Source of the DNA: a virus
IMG/VR virus record: IMGVR_UViG_3300046007_000664
Coordinates: 1-23,455 of that record
Strand: one strand, 5' to 3'
DNA length: 23,455 nt
The notes under the pieces are model-generated. The model had not been told where the DNA came from. It worked only from the letters and a program-made list of their open reading frames with translations, and did no database searches. Every line of letters starts with the position of its first letter. Within the stretch, counting starts at the first letter, position 1. This document shows positions 1-9,487 of this stretch, piece by piece. Made by a program: the position numbers and the translations under genes.

Positions 1-2240
1 TAGAATCTTGTATCACTCACGCTACCAAAATAATAACGTAGTGAGCGAACTAAAATTTGATATCTACGATTGCCTAAGCTTGTGAATTTAACAAACCAAT
101 TTGCGTCACTATGTGGTCTTATAGTCCATCTATCTTGGTTTACTAATAGTGAGTTGTTGAATACTAACGTAAAATCTTGTTCTAATTCCATTTTAATAAT
201 AGCTTCTTGAATATTAGAAATGCTTATAGAATTATCAAACACGGGTATTATCTGTGTTAATAAGCAGCCGCTAGGTACAAATCCGTTCAACGTCACAGGA
301 CCAGTACCATTACTGAAATTACCTTCGCCATTATTAGATCCATCACCGACAACATTTAATACTGTTGTCCATAATGTAGTTGGATTAGTACCAGGTAATC
401 CTAATACTAATCTATTATTGACATCAAAATAATAACCGGTTGGCGCCGTAAATTGTAGCATAGCACCTTTAGTGATGTATTTTGTATTGTTAGTTGAGAA
501 GATACCTATCTGTGTAGGTGTTCTGATAGTCAAATCAATATTATAAAAATATCCGTTTTCACTATTAGCATCTACAGTGCTTGTTTGCCAATATACCGCT
601 GATGATCCTGTAGTTGGTAAAGTAAATCTTTTATACCAACTACCTTCGTTTATCGATGATTCATTTATATAATATTGATTTGCGCGATTTAATGATAATG
701 CACCTGCTAAAGTATCAGTAAAGAAATTAATAACATCGCTGTTATTGTTAATTGTTAAATCTAAAACAATATTATCATCGTTTTCCCATATTGCGCCATC
801 GTCGCCGAAACTATTGATGCTTGAATATTTTCCAGTTGGATCTAGTAAATCTAAATTTTTTGATACGCCGATACTACTACGGTTTATTGATTTTGATTTA
901 ATGATTGAACTGTATAATGTATAAGGAAAGTTGTTGTAATCCTCACCGTTCACCATGCGATTCTGTGTGTAGTAGCGTGTTGGTGCGCGTTGCTTGATGC
1001 TTGGCAAACTTTCGCGTGCCTGCGCATTGCTTACAGGTTGTGTTAACTGTAAGCCTAAAGTTAAGGTCTCGGCGCGACCCTCTCTTGTGATGTACGTGAA
1101 CGCGACCGTCACACCTTGCATCTCGTTTGGATCGATTGTATAAGTCAATCCATTGCTTGCACGAACATAGGCTCTAAATGTCCCGACAGGAATATTACTA
1201 AACACACCATCACCAAAATTGTAAGTGACTTGATCGTTAAATCTTGAGCTTACACTAAAAATACTTTTACGTGATGTTTCTGTTTGCAAATAAGCATCAG
1301 CATAAACATTATCAACTTGATTCCACAAAATGCGTGTATTGTTATTGGCATTAAGTTGATATAACCATGTGTCTGTATTATTGATACCTTGTATATTGAC
1401 CGGCACCGCTTGGTTAGCAATTTGTTGTTCTAGCACAAAGTCATAATTGTTAAGCGAACCTTGTTTGAAGTAAAAGAAATAACCTGTATTTGCGCTACCG
1501 AATCCTAACTTGTCATTTCTGTATAACATGTTGAATTTGCCGGTAGGCGCAGGAGGTAATTCATATAATGCATCACTATCTACACTTGATACACTTACCA
1601 ATTCGAAATTCATACTGATGCCATCTACTGATGTGCTGAACGGTACTATCGGCAAACTATTAGCAGGTATTTGTAATGCATATTCCGCTGTTGCGATTCC
1701 TAATAAATCACTCACATTTCCTGGGCGACCGATGCGCTGACTGCTTATCAATGCAGCGTTAATGATCGTATTATATTGTTCAAACCAATTTGGATTTGCT
1801 GGATCGTTCCAAAGTATGATGGCATTACTTAGATTAATGCCGTTAAAATCTGTGATGTTCTGTGTTGTTTGTATGCTTACTACCTTTAACATTCCCTCAG
1901 CACATAAATTGCGTTTTGGGGTATAGCTCACAAGATTAGCTAGTTTGATGACGCTATCGCGGCGTTCGGCTGTATCTATAAAGTTTTCGCGGGCGTTTAG
2001 ATCGTTTCTGAATGCTAGACCTTGACCCATGAACGCCATAACGTCTAATAATGCTATGAATTCTGAACTTTCTACATAGTCATTATATGTTTCAGGGTAG
2101 TAAATGCGTAGGTAATCTATGAAACTTTTACGTAATGTTTCATAGTCATAACTGCGGAAGTCGGCTTCACGGAAGGTTTGATAGATTGTTTTCCAATCAT
2201 TTATACCAAACAATGCTGCCTGTCTAGAACTTGTAGCCAT
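1..2240 (-). CDS. 6: Baseplate wedge protein, T4 gp6-like (3' end cut by window)
   Basis: The leftward frame is open from the ATG at 2240 to the window edge (746 codons, no stop), so the C-terminus is missing. I translated it by hand. The N-terminus reads MATSSRQAALFGINDWKTIY, followed by segments such as ETLRKSFIDYLRIYYPETYN, SSEFIALLDVMAFMGQGLAF and RENFIDTAERRDSVIKLANL. These are the conserved N-terminal features of T4-superfamily gp6, which dimerises to form the inner ring of the baseplate wedge and contacts gp25 and gp53. The visible part already exceeds T4 gp6 (660 aa), so this homologue is enlarged, mainly in the Asn/Thr/Ser-rich beta-like C-terminal half. It lies directly downstream of gp25, as expected for wedge genes. 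A late-type element at 2261-2268 and a GAGAT ribosome-binding site precede the start. The family call is secure; the final length is unknown. Confidence 0.9.
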   Translation of the reverse strand, partial: MATSSRQAALFGINDWKTIYQTFREADFRSYDYETLRKSFIDYLRIYYPETYNDYVESSEFIALLDVMAFMGQGLAFRNDLNARENFIDTAERRDSVIKLANLVSYTPKRNLCAEGMLKVVSIQTTQNITDFNGINLSNAIILWNDPANPNWFEQYNTIINAALISSQRIGRPGNVSDLLGIATAEYALQIPANSLPIVPFSTSVDGISMNFELVSVSSVDSDALYELPPAPTGKFNMLYRNDKLGFGSANTGYFFYFKQGSLNNYDFVLEQQIANQAVPVNIQGINNTDTWLYQLNANNNTRILWNQVDNVYADAYLQTETSRKSIFSVSSRFNDQVTYNFGDGVFSNIPVGTFRAYVRASNGLTYTIDPNEMQGVTVAFTYITREGRAETLTLGLQLTQPVSNAQARESLPSIKQRAPTRYYTQNRMVNGEDYNNFPYTLYSSIIKSKSINRSSIGVSKNLDLLDPTGKYSSINSFGDDGAIWENDDNIVLDLTINNNSDVINFFTDTLAGALSLNRANQYYINESSINEGSWYKRFTLPTTGSSAVYWQTSTVDANSENGYFYNIDLTIRTPTQIGIFSTNNTKYITKGAMLQFTAPTGYYFDVNNRLVLGLPGTNPTTLWTTVLNVVGDGSNNGEGNFSNGTGPVTLNGFVPSGCLLTQIIPVFDNSISISNIQEAIIKMELEQDFTLVFNNSLLVNQDRWTIRPHSDANWFVKFTSLGNRRYQILVRSLRYYFGSVSDTRF

Positions 2241-2260
2241 GATCAATCTCGTATTTTAAT

Positions 2261-2268
2261 TATTTATC
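2261..2268 (-). promoter_or_regulatory. Late promoter element GATAAATA upstream of gp6
   Basis: On the minus strand this reads GATAAATA, 7 of 8 matches to the T4 late element TATAAATA. It lies 20 nt upstream of the gp6 start codon. Transcription would begin about 6 nt downstream, leaving a short leader with a GAGAT ribosome-binding site. It could give gp6 a late promoter separate from the long operon transcript. This rests on motif and position only. Confidence 0.5.
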
Positions 2269-2294
2269 TAACCATAAAAACCGGTTTTTTAAGA

Positions 2295-2744
2295 TCAAGC
2301 TACGCTAGCACTGTTTGTATTAGCGTCTAAAAATATGCTTAATAGTTCTGTTTGATTGAAGGGGACGATAGACATCTCTACTTCTAATAATATACCGTTT
2401 TGTTGCGGGTAAGCATTAACATAATTGACCATCAATCTAGGATCCTGACTGGCGATACGTCTAATTTCAGTTTCTAAAGCAAGTTGTGTGTCTTGTATGT
2501 TAGGATCAAAAACATATCCCCATATCGTTGTCCCATAGTCGGGTTGACCTACTTTCTCGCCCTGACGTATGTTTAGAGCATTGATTAAATCCTGTACGAC
2601 TAGTCTTTCATCAACTATACGATACTTTTTTCCTGCAATAATTGGATTAGTTATTGAACCTACACCTCCCTGATAGCCAGGAGTCATGTTTGTGGATCTA
2701 GGCTTGTTTGCGTTTATTGTACTGAATCCAATATATTGTGGCAT
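2295..2744 (-). CDS. 25: Baseplate wedge protein, T4 gp25-like
   Basis: The 149-aa protein matches the gp25/GPW family in size and in the core around residues 45-135. Visible features are the VQDLINALNIRQGEK segment, PDYGTTIWGYVFDP, and the ETEIRRIASQDPRL helix. The C-terminal strands contain the pattern GILLEVEMSIVPF. In contractile tails gp25 joins the inner baseplate to the sheath and helps trigger sheath assembly and contraction. It sits between a 649-aa unknown gene (12-nt gap) and gp6, which matches the gp25-gp6 pairing in relatives. No good Shine-Dalgarno sequence precedes the ATG. Instead, an AATAAATA element ends exactly 6 nt before it, so a leaderless late transcript is possible. 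The ATG at 2744 is the only sensible start. Confidence 0.93.
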   Translation of the reverse strand: MPQYIGFSTINANKPRSTNMTPGYQGGVGSITNPIIAGKKYRIVDERLVVQDLINALNIRQGEKVGQPDYGTTIWGYVFDPNIQDTQLALETEIRRIASQDPRLMVNYVNAYPQQNGILLEVEMSIVPFNQTELLSIFLDANTNSASVA

Positions 2745-2750
2745 ATAACT

Positions 2751-2758
2751 TATTTATT
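2751..2758 (-). promoter_or_regulatory. Late promoter element AATAAATA abutting gp25
   Basis: On the minus strand this reads AATAAATA (7 of 8 matches to TATAAATA). It overlaps the stop codon of the upstream gene and is followed by 6 nt before the gp25 ATG. If used as a late promoter, the transcript would start at or next to the A of the ATG. An AT-rich coincidence is possible. Confidence 0.4.
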
Positions 2759-4706
2759 AACCTCTACTTCCAACGCCGCTAGATAAACTTCCCGATACAA
2801 CTCTATTAGTTGGCTGACCACTAGTAGTCTGGCTTGTGCTGTTTTTACTTGTATCTGCGGTGTTTCTTATAGCGAATTGTGGGAATTCGTTATATAGATT
2901 GTCCAATTGTTTCTTTACCGCATTGCGCTCTGCTGCTTTTGCTTCATATTTTGCTCTTAGGCTTGCTACTACGCTTGATCCTTGCGGCAATGTGTTTTCA
3001 GCTAAACCATATGCTGTGTAGGCTGCTATAAATTCGTCATTTTTCTTTTTATACTCTTCTTTAAGTTGTTTTTGTTTCACGATAAATTCTTTTCTTTCTT
3101 CAGTGGTCTTTTCAATTTTACCAGATGCTTGTTCACTTACACCTATATAATTAGGCTCAGGTATTGCAGCATCATTCATAGCATTCTTAAGTTCGGCTGC
3201 AATTGTTTTTCTATCTGGCACAGTATTGACGCCGGCGCTAGGGGACTTTAATCCTAAACCTGCTGCAGCGATTGAACCTAATGCGTTTTGTAAAAGAGAA
3301 GCTGCGCCGGCGGGTAACTTACTTGTAGCCATATCAATCAAGCCATTCACGCCTGCTTCCTTTAACGACGTTAAATTATTTTGTGAAAATAAACTGTTTG
3401 CTAACGATAAAGCATTTGACTGTATGTTGTTTAATGCGTCTGTTGACAAGTTTTTGAGTTGTGCTTGTAAGTCGGCAGTGCCGGGCAATGAGGGAAGATT
3501 TCCCTTGCTAAAGTCTGTGATGCTTGCTACTGATCCTAAAGCGCCGGGTAAATTGTTTAACCCTGCCGCTAAAGATGCTGCTGTTGTAGACAAAGAACCT
3601 GTAACTGTCGCTCTAGATAAATCTTTTAATGTGTTTCCGGTAAATGGATTTGACAGTAAGTCTGGTAATTCAGCTTGTCCAAAAGGACTTGCTATAGAAC
3701 TACTTATAGATTGATTTGATTGTACTGATTCACTTCCATTGCTAGGCATGTTAGCTAAATTCATCAATGATTGACCGATATTAGTAATATTTTGAGGTAA
3801 TTTAGTAATATTTGAGATTTTACCCTGTGCTTGTTGAGCCAATTGATTTGATGATGCGCTCAATGATGCTCCGGACACTTGTAATGCTTTATTTTTTTGT
3901 GCTTCTGTTAAATCATTTGGTACATTTGGTTTTAAATTTGGAATGCTATTTTTTATGGTCTCATAAGCATCAGCTTGCAACCCTCTTCCTGTGCTTACTA
4001 AACCACTTGTAGCCGGATTTTTTGCTAAACTTTGCAATGCTGTCTCTACACCATCTAAAGAGCCTAATCCGCTTTCTGCAAGCTTACCTGCAAAGTTACC
4101 TGCTTCAATATCTTTTTGAGTTGCGTTTAAATCGCCTCTTGGTTCTTTTTGAAGTATACTACCATTTACATCTTTATTACTTTTGATAACACCTAAAACG
4201 TTATCAACGCCGTTATTTGCTGCGCTTAAAATGACTCCATTGATCTCGCTAGGTGCTTCCGCTCCAGTAATTAATCCTGCATTCTGAAGGCTAGTCTGTG
4301 CAACTTGCAAGTTTTTTACAACAGCATTTGATTGTGCAGGTATATTTCTTACAAAACTATTATAATCTTTTGCTCCAGATTTACCTGTAAAGATTGCAGG
4401 TGGCATGGCTTTTGATATGTCTACACCTGATGATAGTAAACTTTGTACTAAACCAGATGAGCCCGGCTTTATTATACCTGCGTTCTCTAACTGTTTAGGT
4501 GTAAGTGCATATTGTCCTATATACGTGTCTATGCCCTGTTGAGTTTCTACAGTTGTAAATCCTTTAGTAGCAGCAGGTGCTAAATTACTTTGAGCAACAT
4601 TTTGTGCTATAGTTCCAAGTGTTGCTTGCGTGGTTAAAGGTCCTATGCTAGGACTGACCTCAGGGGTTTTAGTTGCTTTTATGATATTTGCATTTTCAAC
4701 TATCAT
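2757..4706 (-). CDS. Uncharacterised 649-aa baseplate-region protein
   Basis: I do not recognise a domain of known function. The protein is rich in Ala, Ser, Leu, Asn and Gln. Residues about 60-180 contain YALTPKQLENAGIIKPGSSG and a later GLITGAEAPSEINGVI stretch, a pattern I recall from structural proteins of marine T4-like phages. The middle is low-complexity with recurrent LxNLPG/LPSLPG turns. Residues about 530-610 contain a charged segment (EERKEFIVKQKQLKEEYKKK) that should form a helical coiled coil. The gene sits between the gp5-like spike (6-nt gap) and gp25 (12-nt gap), with a GGAAG ribosome-binding site, so it is almost certainly co-expressed with the baseplate. A structural role in the baseplate or central spike complex is an inference from this context. 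It has no obvious signal peptide or membrane segment. Confidence 0.75.
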   Translation of the reverse strand: MIVENANIIKATKTPEVSPSIGPLTTQATLGTIAQNVAQSNLAPAATKGFTTVETQQGIDTYIGQYALTPKQLENAGIIKPGSSGLVQSLLSSGVDISKAMPPAIFTGKSGAKDYNSFVRNIPAQSNAVVKNLQVAQTSLQNAGLITGAEAPSEINGVILSAANNGVDNVLGVIKSNKDVNGSILQKEPRGDLNATQKDIEAGNFAGKLAESGLGSLDGVETALQSLAKNPATSGLVSTGRGLQADAYETIKNSIPNLKPNVPNDLTEAQKNKALQVSGASLSASSNQLAQQAQGKISNITKLPQNITNIGQSLMNLANMPSNGSESVQSNQSISSSIASPFGQAELPDLLSNPFTGNTLKDLSRATVTGSLSTTAASLAAGLNNLPGALGSVASITDFSKGNLPSLPGTADLQAQLKNLSTDALNNIQSNALSLANSLFSQNNLTSLKEAGVNGLIDMATSKLPAGAASLLQNALGSIAAAGLGLKSPSAGVNTVPDRKTIAAELKNAMNDAAIPEPNYIGVSEQASGKIEKTTEERKEFIVKQKQLKEEYKKKNDEFIAAYTAYGLAENTLPQGSSVVASLRAKYEAKAAERNAVKKQLDNLYNEFPQFAIRNTADTSKNSTSQTTSGQPTNRVVSGSLSSGVGSRG

Positions 4707-4712
4707 AATTTT

Positions 4713-6191
4713 TTATCTTCCACCTCGTAACGAGGCTTTAGGTGATTGCGGTAATTTATTATTAGCTGCACCACTTGTTTGTACATTAACCCCTAATCCT
4801 GCCATGTCCCAAGGAGCATGTGCAGGTGCACGGCTTGTAATGCTCTTAAGTTTATTAGGAGCAGCAGTCCAACCTTTCGTGTTATCAAACAACGTATCAG
4901 TATGTTGAGTTTGATCGATGACTGGCACTGTTTGTGGGTTAGTCGATGTTTTTCCTGAATTTAAATTAACTCGACTACCATTCACAAATGCTTTCGCACC
5001 ACTAGCCATGCTAATATCGCCTTGACTATACATGCTATATGGACCATCAGCTTTAACAGTATGTGTGCCCATAGTATATTGATTAAAGTTAGCGCCTACT
5101 CTTACTTTTGTATCTTTTTTACTTTCAATCTGTATATTTTCTGCTTGTATGTTTAAATTTTTAGTAGCGTTTATGTTTATATTATTATCAGCATGTAAGT
5201 TGATGTCGCCCTGTGTTCTTACGTTAAAACTGTTTGTTGAGTAAATGTCTACAGTTCCTTCTTTACCTAATTCAACATAACTTTGTCCATTAGCATGTAA
5301 TATCATTAATGTTTGACCGCTATCGCTCATCATTATTTGATGACCTAACGAACTACGTATACGTATTAAATTATCTTTACCGGCGATGTCGCCATCATCC
5401 ATAACTAAAGTATGTCCGCCTCTTCTGGCAACAACTTTTAATTGTTTATTTTTTTCTTGTAAGTTGTCAACAACCGTCTCGTCGTTGTATCCACCTTCAT
5501 AAATTGGTCTGCCGGGAGTGCTTATACCAAATCCTACTCTACTAATATTCTCGCGCTGTGCGCTACTAGTGATTGGTCCACGAATAGGATCGCGGATTAC
5601 GCCCTGCTGCCACATCGTGCTTGCTATCCAGCTTTGTACTGGTTTAGCCGCGGTCAAATATTTTGTTGTTTTTGTAAATTCTGGATTGTTTGAATTTATA
5701 TTTGTAGTGGGCAATATAGGAGCATCACCGTATTTTTTTGCTTCAGCCTGATTAGGTACGATCACATTTGTCGCGCCTATAGCAGGAACCATTTGTAATG
5801 CGTCAGCTTCAGGTATGCAACCTATATAAAATCCGCTATCCAATTGACCATCAGCAAAAATACAAAGCACTTGTGTGCCGACATCAGGTGGACTAAACCA
5901 CATGCCATAACTACTTGAATTTCCTTTGTATGTGCCTTCACCTGATTCAGGGCTTGCTGCTCTAGTCAGCCCATAGAAAGGGCTTAAGAATTGTACTTTG
6001 CGCCAGTTGCGATAATCTTCAGGATCGGTGCCGCTGTTGTCAAGCAAATATACTTCTAACGTACCCATTCGTTTTGGGTCGCTATTATTTTTCACTATGC
6101 CTATAACGGGAGCAATTCTAGGATTAGCTCCACCGCTAAATGGACTACTACGTTTTGTAGGACCTTTTGCTTTTTGAACGTCTTGTGCCAT
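4713..6191 (-). CDS. 5: Baseplate central spike, gp5-like, lacking lysozyme domain
   Basis: Residues about 25-130 form the gp5/VgrG-type OB-fold: NPRIAPVIGIVKNN, MGTLEVYLLDNSG, then PPDVGTQVLCIFADGQLDSG and FYIGCIPE. Residues about 250-410 are a regular beta-helix with alternating polar and hydrophobic short strands (DINLHADNNININATKNLNI and similar), as in the trimeric needle of T4 gp5. T4 gp5 (575 aa) has a T4-lysozyme domain between these parts. Here the linker (about 131-250) has no recognisable lysozyme motif. The protein therefore probably acts as a membrane-piercing spike without cell-wall hydrolysis, as in several marine T4-like phages. The gene follows the 988-aa hub gene after 13 nt and has a good GGAGAT ribosome-binding site. 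Confidence 0.88.
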   Translation of the reverse strand: MAQDVQKAKGPTKRSSPFSGGANPRIAPVIGIVKNNSDPKRMGTLEVYLLDNSGTDPEDYRNWRKVQFLSPFYGLTRAASPESGEGTYKGNSSSYGMWFSPPDVGTQVLCIFADGQLDSGFYIGCIPEADALQMVPAIGATNVIVPNQAEAKKYGDAPILPTTNINSNNPEFTKTTKYLTAAKPVQSWIASTMWQQGVIRDPIRGPITSSAQRENISRVGFGISTPGRPIYEGGYNDETVVDNLQEKNKQLKVVARRGGHTLVMDDGDIAGKDNLIRIRSSLGHQIMMSDSGQTLMILHANGQSYVELGKEGTVDIYSTNSFNVRTQGDINLHADNNININATKNLNIQAENIQIESKKDTKVRVGANFNQYTMGTHTVKADGPYSMYSQGDISMASGAKAFVNGSRVNLNSGKTSTNPQTVPVIDQTQHTDTLFDNTKGWTAAPNKLKSITSRAPAHAPWDMAGLGVNVQTSGAANNKLPQSPKASLRGGR

Positions 6192-6204
6192 TAATATCTC
6201 CTAA

Positions 6205-9171
6205 TTAAGGTCCTGTAAATCTTCCTGTGCGAATCGCTTCAATCTCATCTGGCATATAGCCTAAATTAAACAATTCAGCATCACTCAATCTATTTAAATC
6301 TGTTGGTTCTCTACCTTGGTTTTCTGTTTGCGGGGCGTTGTCCGGAGTTGGTTGAACATTACTATCGTCATCAGCGACGGCGCCTTGAGGCGTATTTTTA
6401 GTTTGTTGACTACTTTGTTGTGCAGGTGCTGATTGTATCGCGGGAGAACCTTCTTGCGGTGCTTTAGCAGGTTTGCTTCCCGGAAATGTCGGGCCTATCA
6501 AATTCAATGTTTGCTCAAATCTACCGTTTGCAAATACACTATCAACTTCAGTAAGTATATAAACTATATTATCCTTTGCTATAGCTTTAACATCGTCTGG
6601 ATATTCAATGAACAAAATGTTTTGATTTATGTTTTGCAAACCTGTTTTATCTTTATAGTCTTTGCCTTCTTTAAAAGAAACTTCGACAAAGACTTGTCCG
6701 CCCTGTGCATTGATAGTAAATCCATCTGTATCATAAAATTGATCATACAGAGAATTGATAGAGGTCGCTGCATCTCTTATAAGAAAATCGGGGTCGCCTA
6801 AGATTTTCATACGACCTGAATAATATGCTCCCAAATCATTTAAGTAGGTTAATACACTATTTTGTGCTTCTAGGCCCACACCTAATGCTGATGTCCTGTC
6901 GCCGTTATTTCTTACACCGGTCGCGATGGGCATCACGCCACCGCCTGTCGCTGTACCGGCTGGATTGTCTCCTCCGCCGCCATCTGAACGCAATCCTGTA
7001 TTACCCGCACTACCAGTACCATTTGAGCCGCCTGTACCGGGTCCAGAATTATTTGCAGGATTTTGTGATTCTCTACCACCTGCGCTTGTCTGTCCACCAC
7101 TACCGGCTGCCTCAACTGATGGTCCTAATCCTAACACACTATTAAAATATAGATAGTTAAAATTAAAATCCATATCTAAAATTTCAGTGTTCTGCCCTGT
7201 AAACCAATACTGATATCGTTTGTGCGGACCATAATATTTTTTACCTGCGATACCATATGGTGTCTCGATGCTTGGTACATCATACATTTGAATTATATAA
7301 TTCATTTTGTACGTCCAATCGCCTATAATAGGATCCCAGTTAGCCTCTGTTATTTCTGGTTTTATATTAACCCAACGTATGGGAGCGGGTTCTTTTTGTG
7401 TTTGTTCATAATTTTTCTTTTCTGGATCAGGTTCTTGTGCATTGACAAATATAGTTTTTAATGCCTTCTCCATCAATGTACTTCTTTTTATGATTGTTTC
7501 GATTGCTGAAATAATAGTAGTGTCTTGATTAAATTGAAACTCTCTTTCTGTAGGTTCGGCAGTTTTAAAATTTTGTCCGTCTGTAGATTCATCTGTTGTT
7601 GTGGCTGTAGTAGATCCCCAACGATATTTTTTAAGATCGGCATCTGATACTAATGGTGCTTCTTTTACTAATGTCTCGGCATCTCCTAAATATGTTACAG
7701 TAAATTCATTGGCAAATTTCTGGCTAGGTGGGTTTAGAGTAGTTTTATCTTTTTCTATTTTATTAAGATTTTTAAATAATCCTAATTCGCCCATCAATGC
7801 ATCGTGAACTGTTTTACCTTTGACTTTATTTCCCTGTGGCATTCTTCCACGCTTCACGCCTAATAAGGCTTGCCCATTGATGCTTACAGCCCTACACTGA
7901 TACTGAACCGCTCTACCGTTAATTTGAAACTTCATCTCACTAATCTGTATATCATAAAAGTTTTCAAATAACGCATCGCCACCTAATGGGTCAATTGCGT
8001 TTCCATAACGTGCATCTGAACCTTTCACTAATCTACCATCTTGATCGTAACCATAAAAACGAATGCCTAATACGAAAAACTGTCTAAAGGCATTAAACAA
8101 TTTTTGATAGTCCGGGGTGCTACTATAGGCCTTAAGTGCCTCGCTTGCTCGTTTTAAATCACTTAAGAAACTAAAACCATATGGTTCAGTGATTGTAAAA
8201 GATAATTCTGATACAGCGGTTGCTGATGTTCCTGTAGATTTTGTGCTGGTCAATGTTTTGAATCTTAAATTATCTATAAAATAGTCTACAGGTTCATTTT
8301 GACTTGAAGGGGGCATTCTTTGACTATTTTGAGCATTAATACCGCCGCTTTGTGCGATAATAAAAGCTCCGCCTGTGGGAGGTTTAGAGCCTTGACCTAC
8401 AGGAGTGGCGCGACTTAATGCATCTATCTTTCTTCTACCCGATGCAACGAAAGCCTTGTATGCGTCAGGTGTTATCATATAAAGTGAAATGTTGTATGTA
8501 TAACTAGCCATTTTACTTAATGGATTATACAATCTACGACCTGGTTTGCCTGCTGTAGGTTTTGGTTCTGGAACTCGTTTACCTGTTACAACTACCTCTT
8601 CTAGTTCATCCTTGCTTGCTGAAATTCCTATCTCTGGTACGCCGTCAGCGCCTATAGTTGCCTGTTGTCCAGGATCATTAGGACCAAATCCATCTACTGC
8701 ATTAGTCTTATTAGGATTACTATCGTCATCAGCTTGGCCTGTCAATTGAGGTTTTTTTGCTGCGGCTGCAGGGTCTTGCGGGTTGTCTGGAGCCTGTGCT
8801 GTGGGATTAGCCTCTGTTGCAGGTTCGGCAGGTTTAGTTTCAGCAGGAGAATCCTCACCTAACCATTTTCTGTAACCAGATGCAGTTTCATTATCTACTT
8901 GTACAATTTCTGAAAATTGAGTGCGTAAAGTCTCGGCTAGCAATGCAGATTGTTCAGGATTTAGGCCTGGTACACCTCCTGCATTCCTTATTCGTTGCCA
9001 GTATGCTAAATCACCTGTTACCTGTTTTCCCGGTAAAAATAAAGTAATAGTAGGTTTGTTAGTAGAAGGATCAATGGTGCCAGTAAGTACCATTTCATAT
9101 CTAGGAAATTCTGAATTTACATTCGGAGGTGTTTTGACAGTAACCGACGATTGATAATCTACATAGGCCAT
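6205..9171 (-). CDS. Large baseplate hub protein (gp27-like role inferred)
   Basis: A 988-aa modular protein. Residues 1-105 form a small N-terminal region. Residues 106-187 are an acidic Pro/Ala/Glu linker, and a TonB-box-like motif LEEVVVTGKR lies at 190-199. Residues about 215-670 look like a folded beta-rich domain starting ASYTYNISLYMITPDAYKAF. Residues about 680-760 are a Gly/Ser/Asn-rich spacer. Residues about 770-900 resemble the hub barrel of tail proteins (GRMKILGDPDFLI, GQVFVEVSFKEG, FANGRFEQTLNLIGP). The tail is Gln/Pro-rich and ends near SDAELFNLGYMPDEIEAIRT. Its position just upstream of the gp5-like spike and the hub-type C-terminal segment suggest the platform that holds the spike (T4 gp27 role). 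This is inference, because overall similarity to gp27 is not evident by eye. An AGG lies about 10 nt before the ATG. Confidence 0.72.
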   Translation of the reverse strand: MAYVDYQSSVTVKTPPNVNSEFPRYEMVLTGTIDPSTNKPTITLFLPGKQVTGDLAYWQRIRNAGGVPGLNPEQSALLAETLRTQFSEIVQVDNETASGYRKWLGEDSPAETKPAEPATEANPTAQAPDNPQDPAAAAKKPQLTGQADDDSNPNKTNAVDGFGPNDPGQQATIGADGVPEIGISASKDELEEVVVTGKRVPEPKPTAGKPGRRLYNPLSKMASYTYNISLYMITPDAYKAFVASGRRKIDALSRATPVGQGSKPPTGGAFIIAQSGGINAQNSQRMPPSSQNEPVDYFIDNLRFKTLTSTKSTGTSATAVSELSFTITEPYGFSFLSDLKRASEALKAYSSTPDYQKLFNAFRQFFVLGIRFYGYDQDGRLVKGSDARYGNAIDPLGGDALFENFYDIQISEMKFQINGRAVQYQCRAVSINGQALLGVKRGRMPQGNKVKGKTVHDALMGELGLFKNLNKIEKDKTTLNPPSQKFANEFTVTYLGDAETLVKEAPLVSDADLKKYRWGSTTATTTDESTDGQNFKTAEPTEREFQFNQDTTIISAIETIIKRSTLMEKALKTIFVNAQEPDPEKKNYEQTQKEPAPIRWVNIKPEITEANWDPIIGDWTYKMNYIIQMYDVPSIETPYGIAGKKYYGPHKRYQYWFTGQNTEILDMDFNFNYLYFNSVLGLGPSVEAAGSGGQTSAGGRESQNPANNSGPGTGGSNGTGSAGNTGLRSDGGGGDNPAGTATGGGVMPIATGVRNNGDRTSALGVGLEAQNSVLTYLNDLGAYYSGRMKILGDPDFLIRDAATSINSLYDQFYDTDGFTINAQGGQVFVEVSFKEGKDYKDKTGLQNINQNILFIEYPDDVKAIAKDNIVYILTEVDSVFANGRFEQTLNLIGPTFPGSKPAKAPQEGSPAIQSAPAQQSSQQTKNTPQGAVADDDSNVQPTPDNAPQTENQGREPTDLNRLSDAELFNLGYMPDEIEAIRTGRFTGP

Positions 9172-9172
9172 A

Positions 9173-9487
9173 TTATATACCTAATACTTGTCTTAGTGTC
9201 TCTAATTTAGGTATGTATATTTGAACTCCGGCAACAAAATCAAAATATGGATCAAAGCCTAATCTATTAGGATTACGTGCAGCGAATATCCACCATAATC
9301 TTCCGTCACTGTACAAGTCATATGCTAGTAAGTCAGGACGATATTGATAAACTTCAGGTATAGTATAAAGCACATCGCTAGAGAAACTTGGTATTGGTCT
9401 GTAGACCATGAAGTCCAAATACTTCTCATTAAAAATTCCTGTATCTTTATAAGGACTTGTTGATGGATATAAATTATTCTGTGCCAT
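9173..9487 (-). CDS. 53: Baseplate wedge protein, T4 gp53-like
   Basis: A 104-aa protein with the gp53-family layout: YRPIPSFSSDVLYTIPEVYQ, then the core YRPDLLAYDLYSDGRLWWIF, the AARNPNRLGFDP segment and the end GVQIYIPKLETL. In T4-type baseplates gp53 is the last wedge component. It clamps adjacent wedges through gp6 and allows them to join around the hub. The shape (short, LysM-like, YxDxRLWWxxAxxNxN) is typical, although T4 gp53 is longer at 196 aa. Translation is coupled: its ATG shares one base with the stop codon of the 554-aa gene (TAATG). It is separated from the 988-aa gene by a single base. Confidence 0.82.
   Translation of the reverse strand: MAQNNLYPSTSPYKDTGIFNEKYLDFMVYRPIPSFSSDVLYTIPEVYQYRPDLLAYDLYSDGRLWWIFAARNPNRLGFDPYFDFVAGVQIYIPKLETLRQVLGI

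Noticed and set aside
31-56. Similarity of GTAGTGAGCGAAC near the left edge to GAGTGAGCGATAGCGAAC at 15989 as a dispersed repeat
   Set aside because: The first copy is coding sequence of gp6 and the match is short and interrupted, so chance is likely.
2276-2289. 14-bp palindrome AAAAACCGGTTTTT between gp25 and gp6 as a terminator
   Set aside because: There is no loop and only a CCGG core, so a stable hairpin cannot form. It also sits within an operon that should continue.
3226-3714. Plus-strand frame of 162 codons opposite the 649-aa gene
   Set aside because: A shadow frame with no homology pattern or ribosome-binding site. The minus-strand gene fits the operon.
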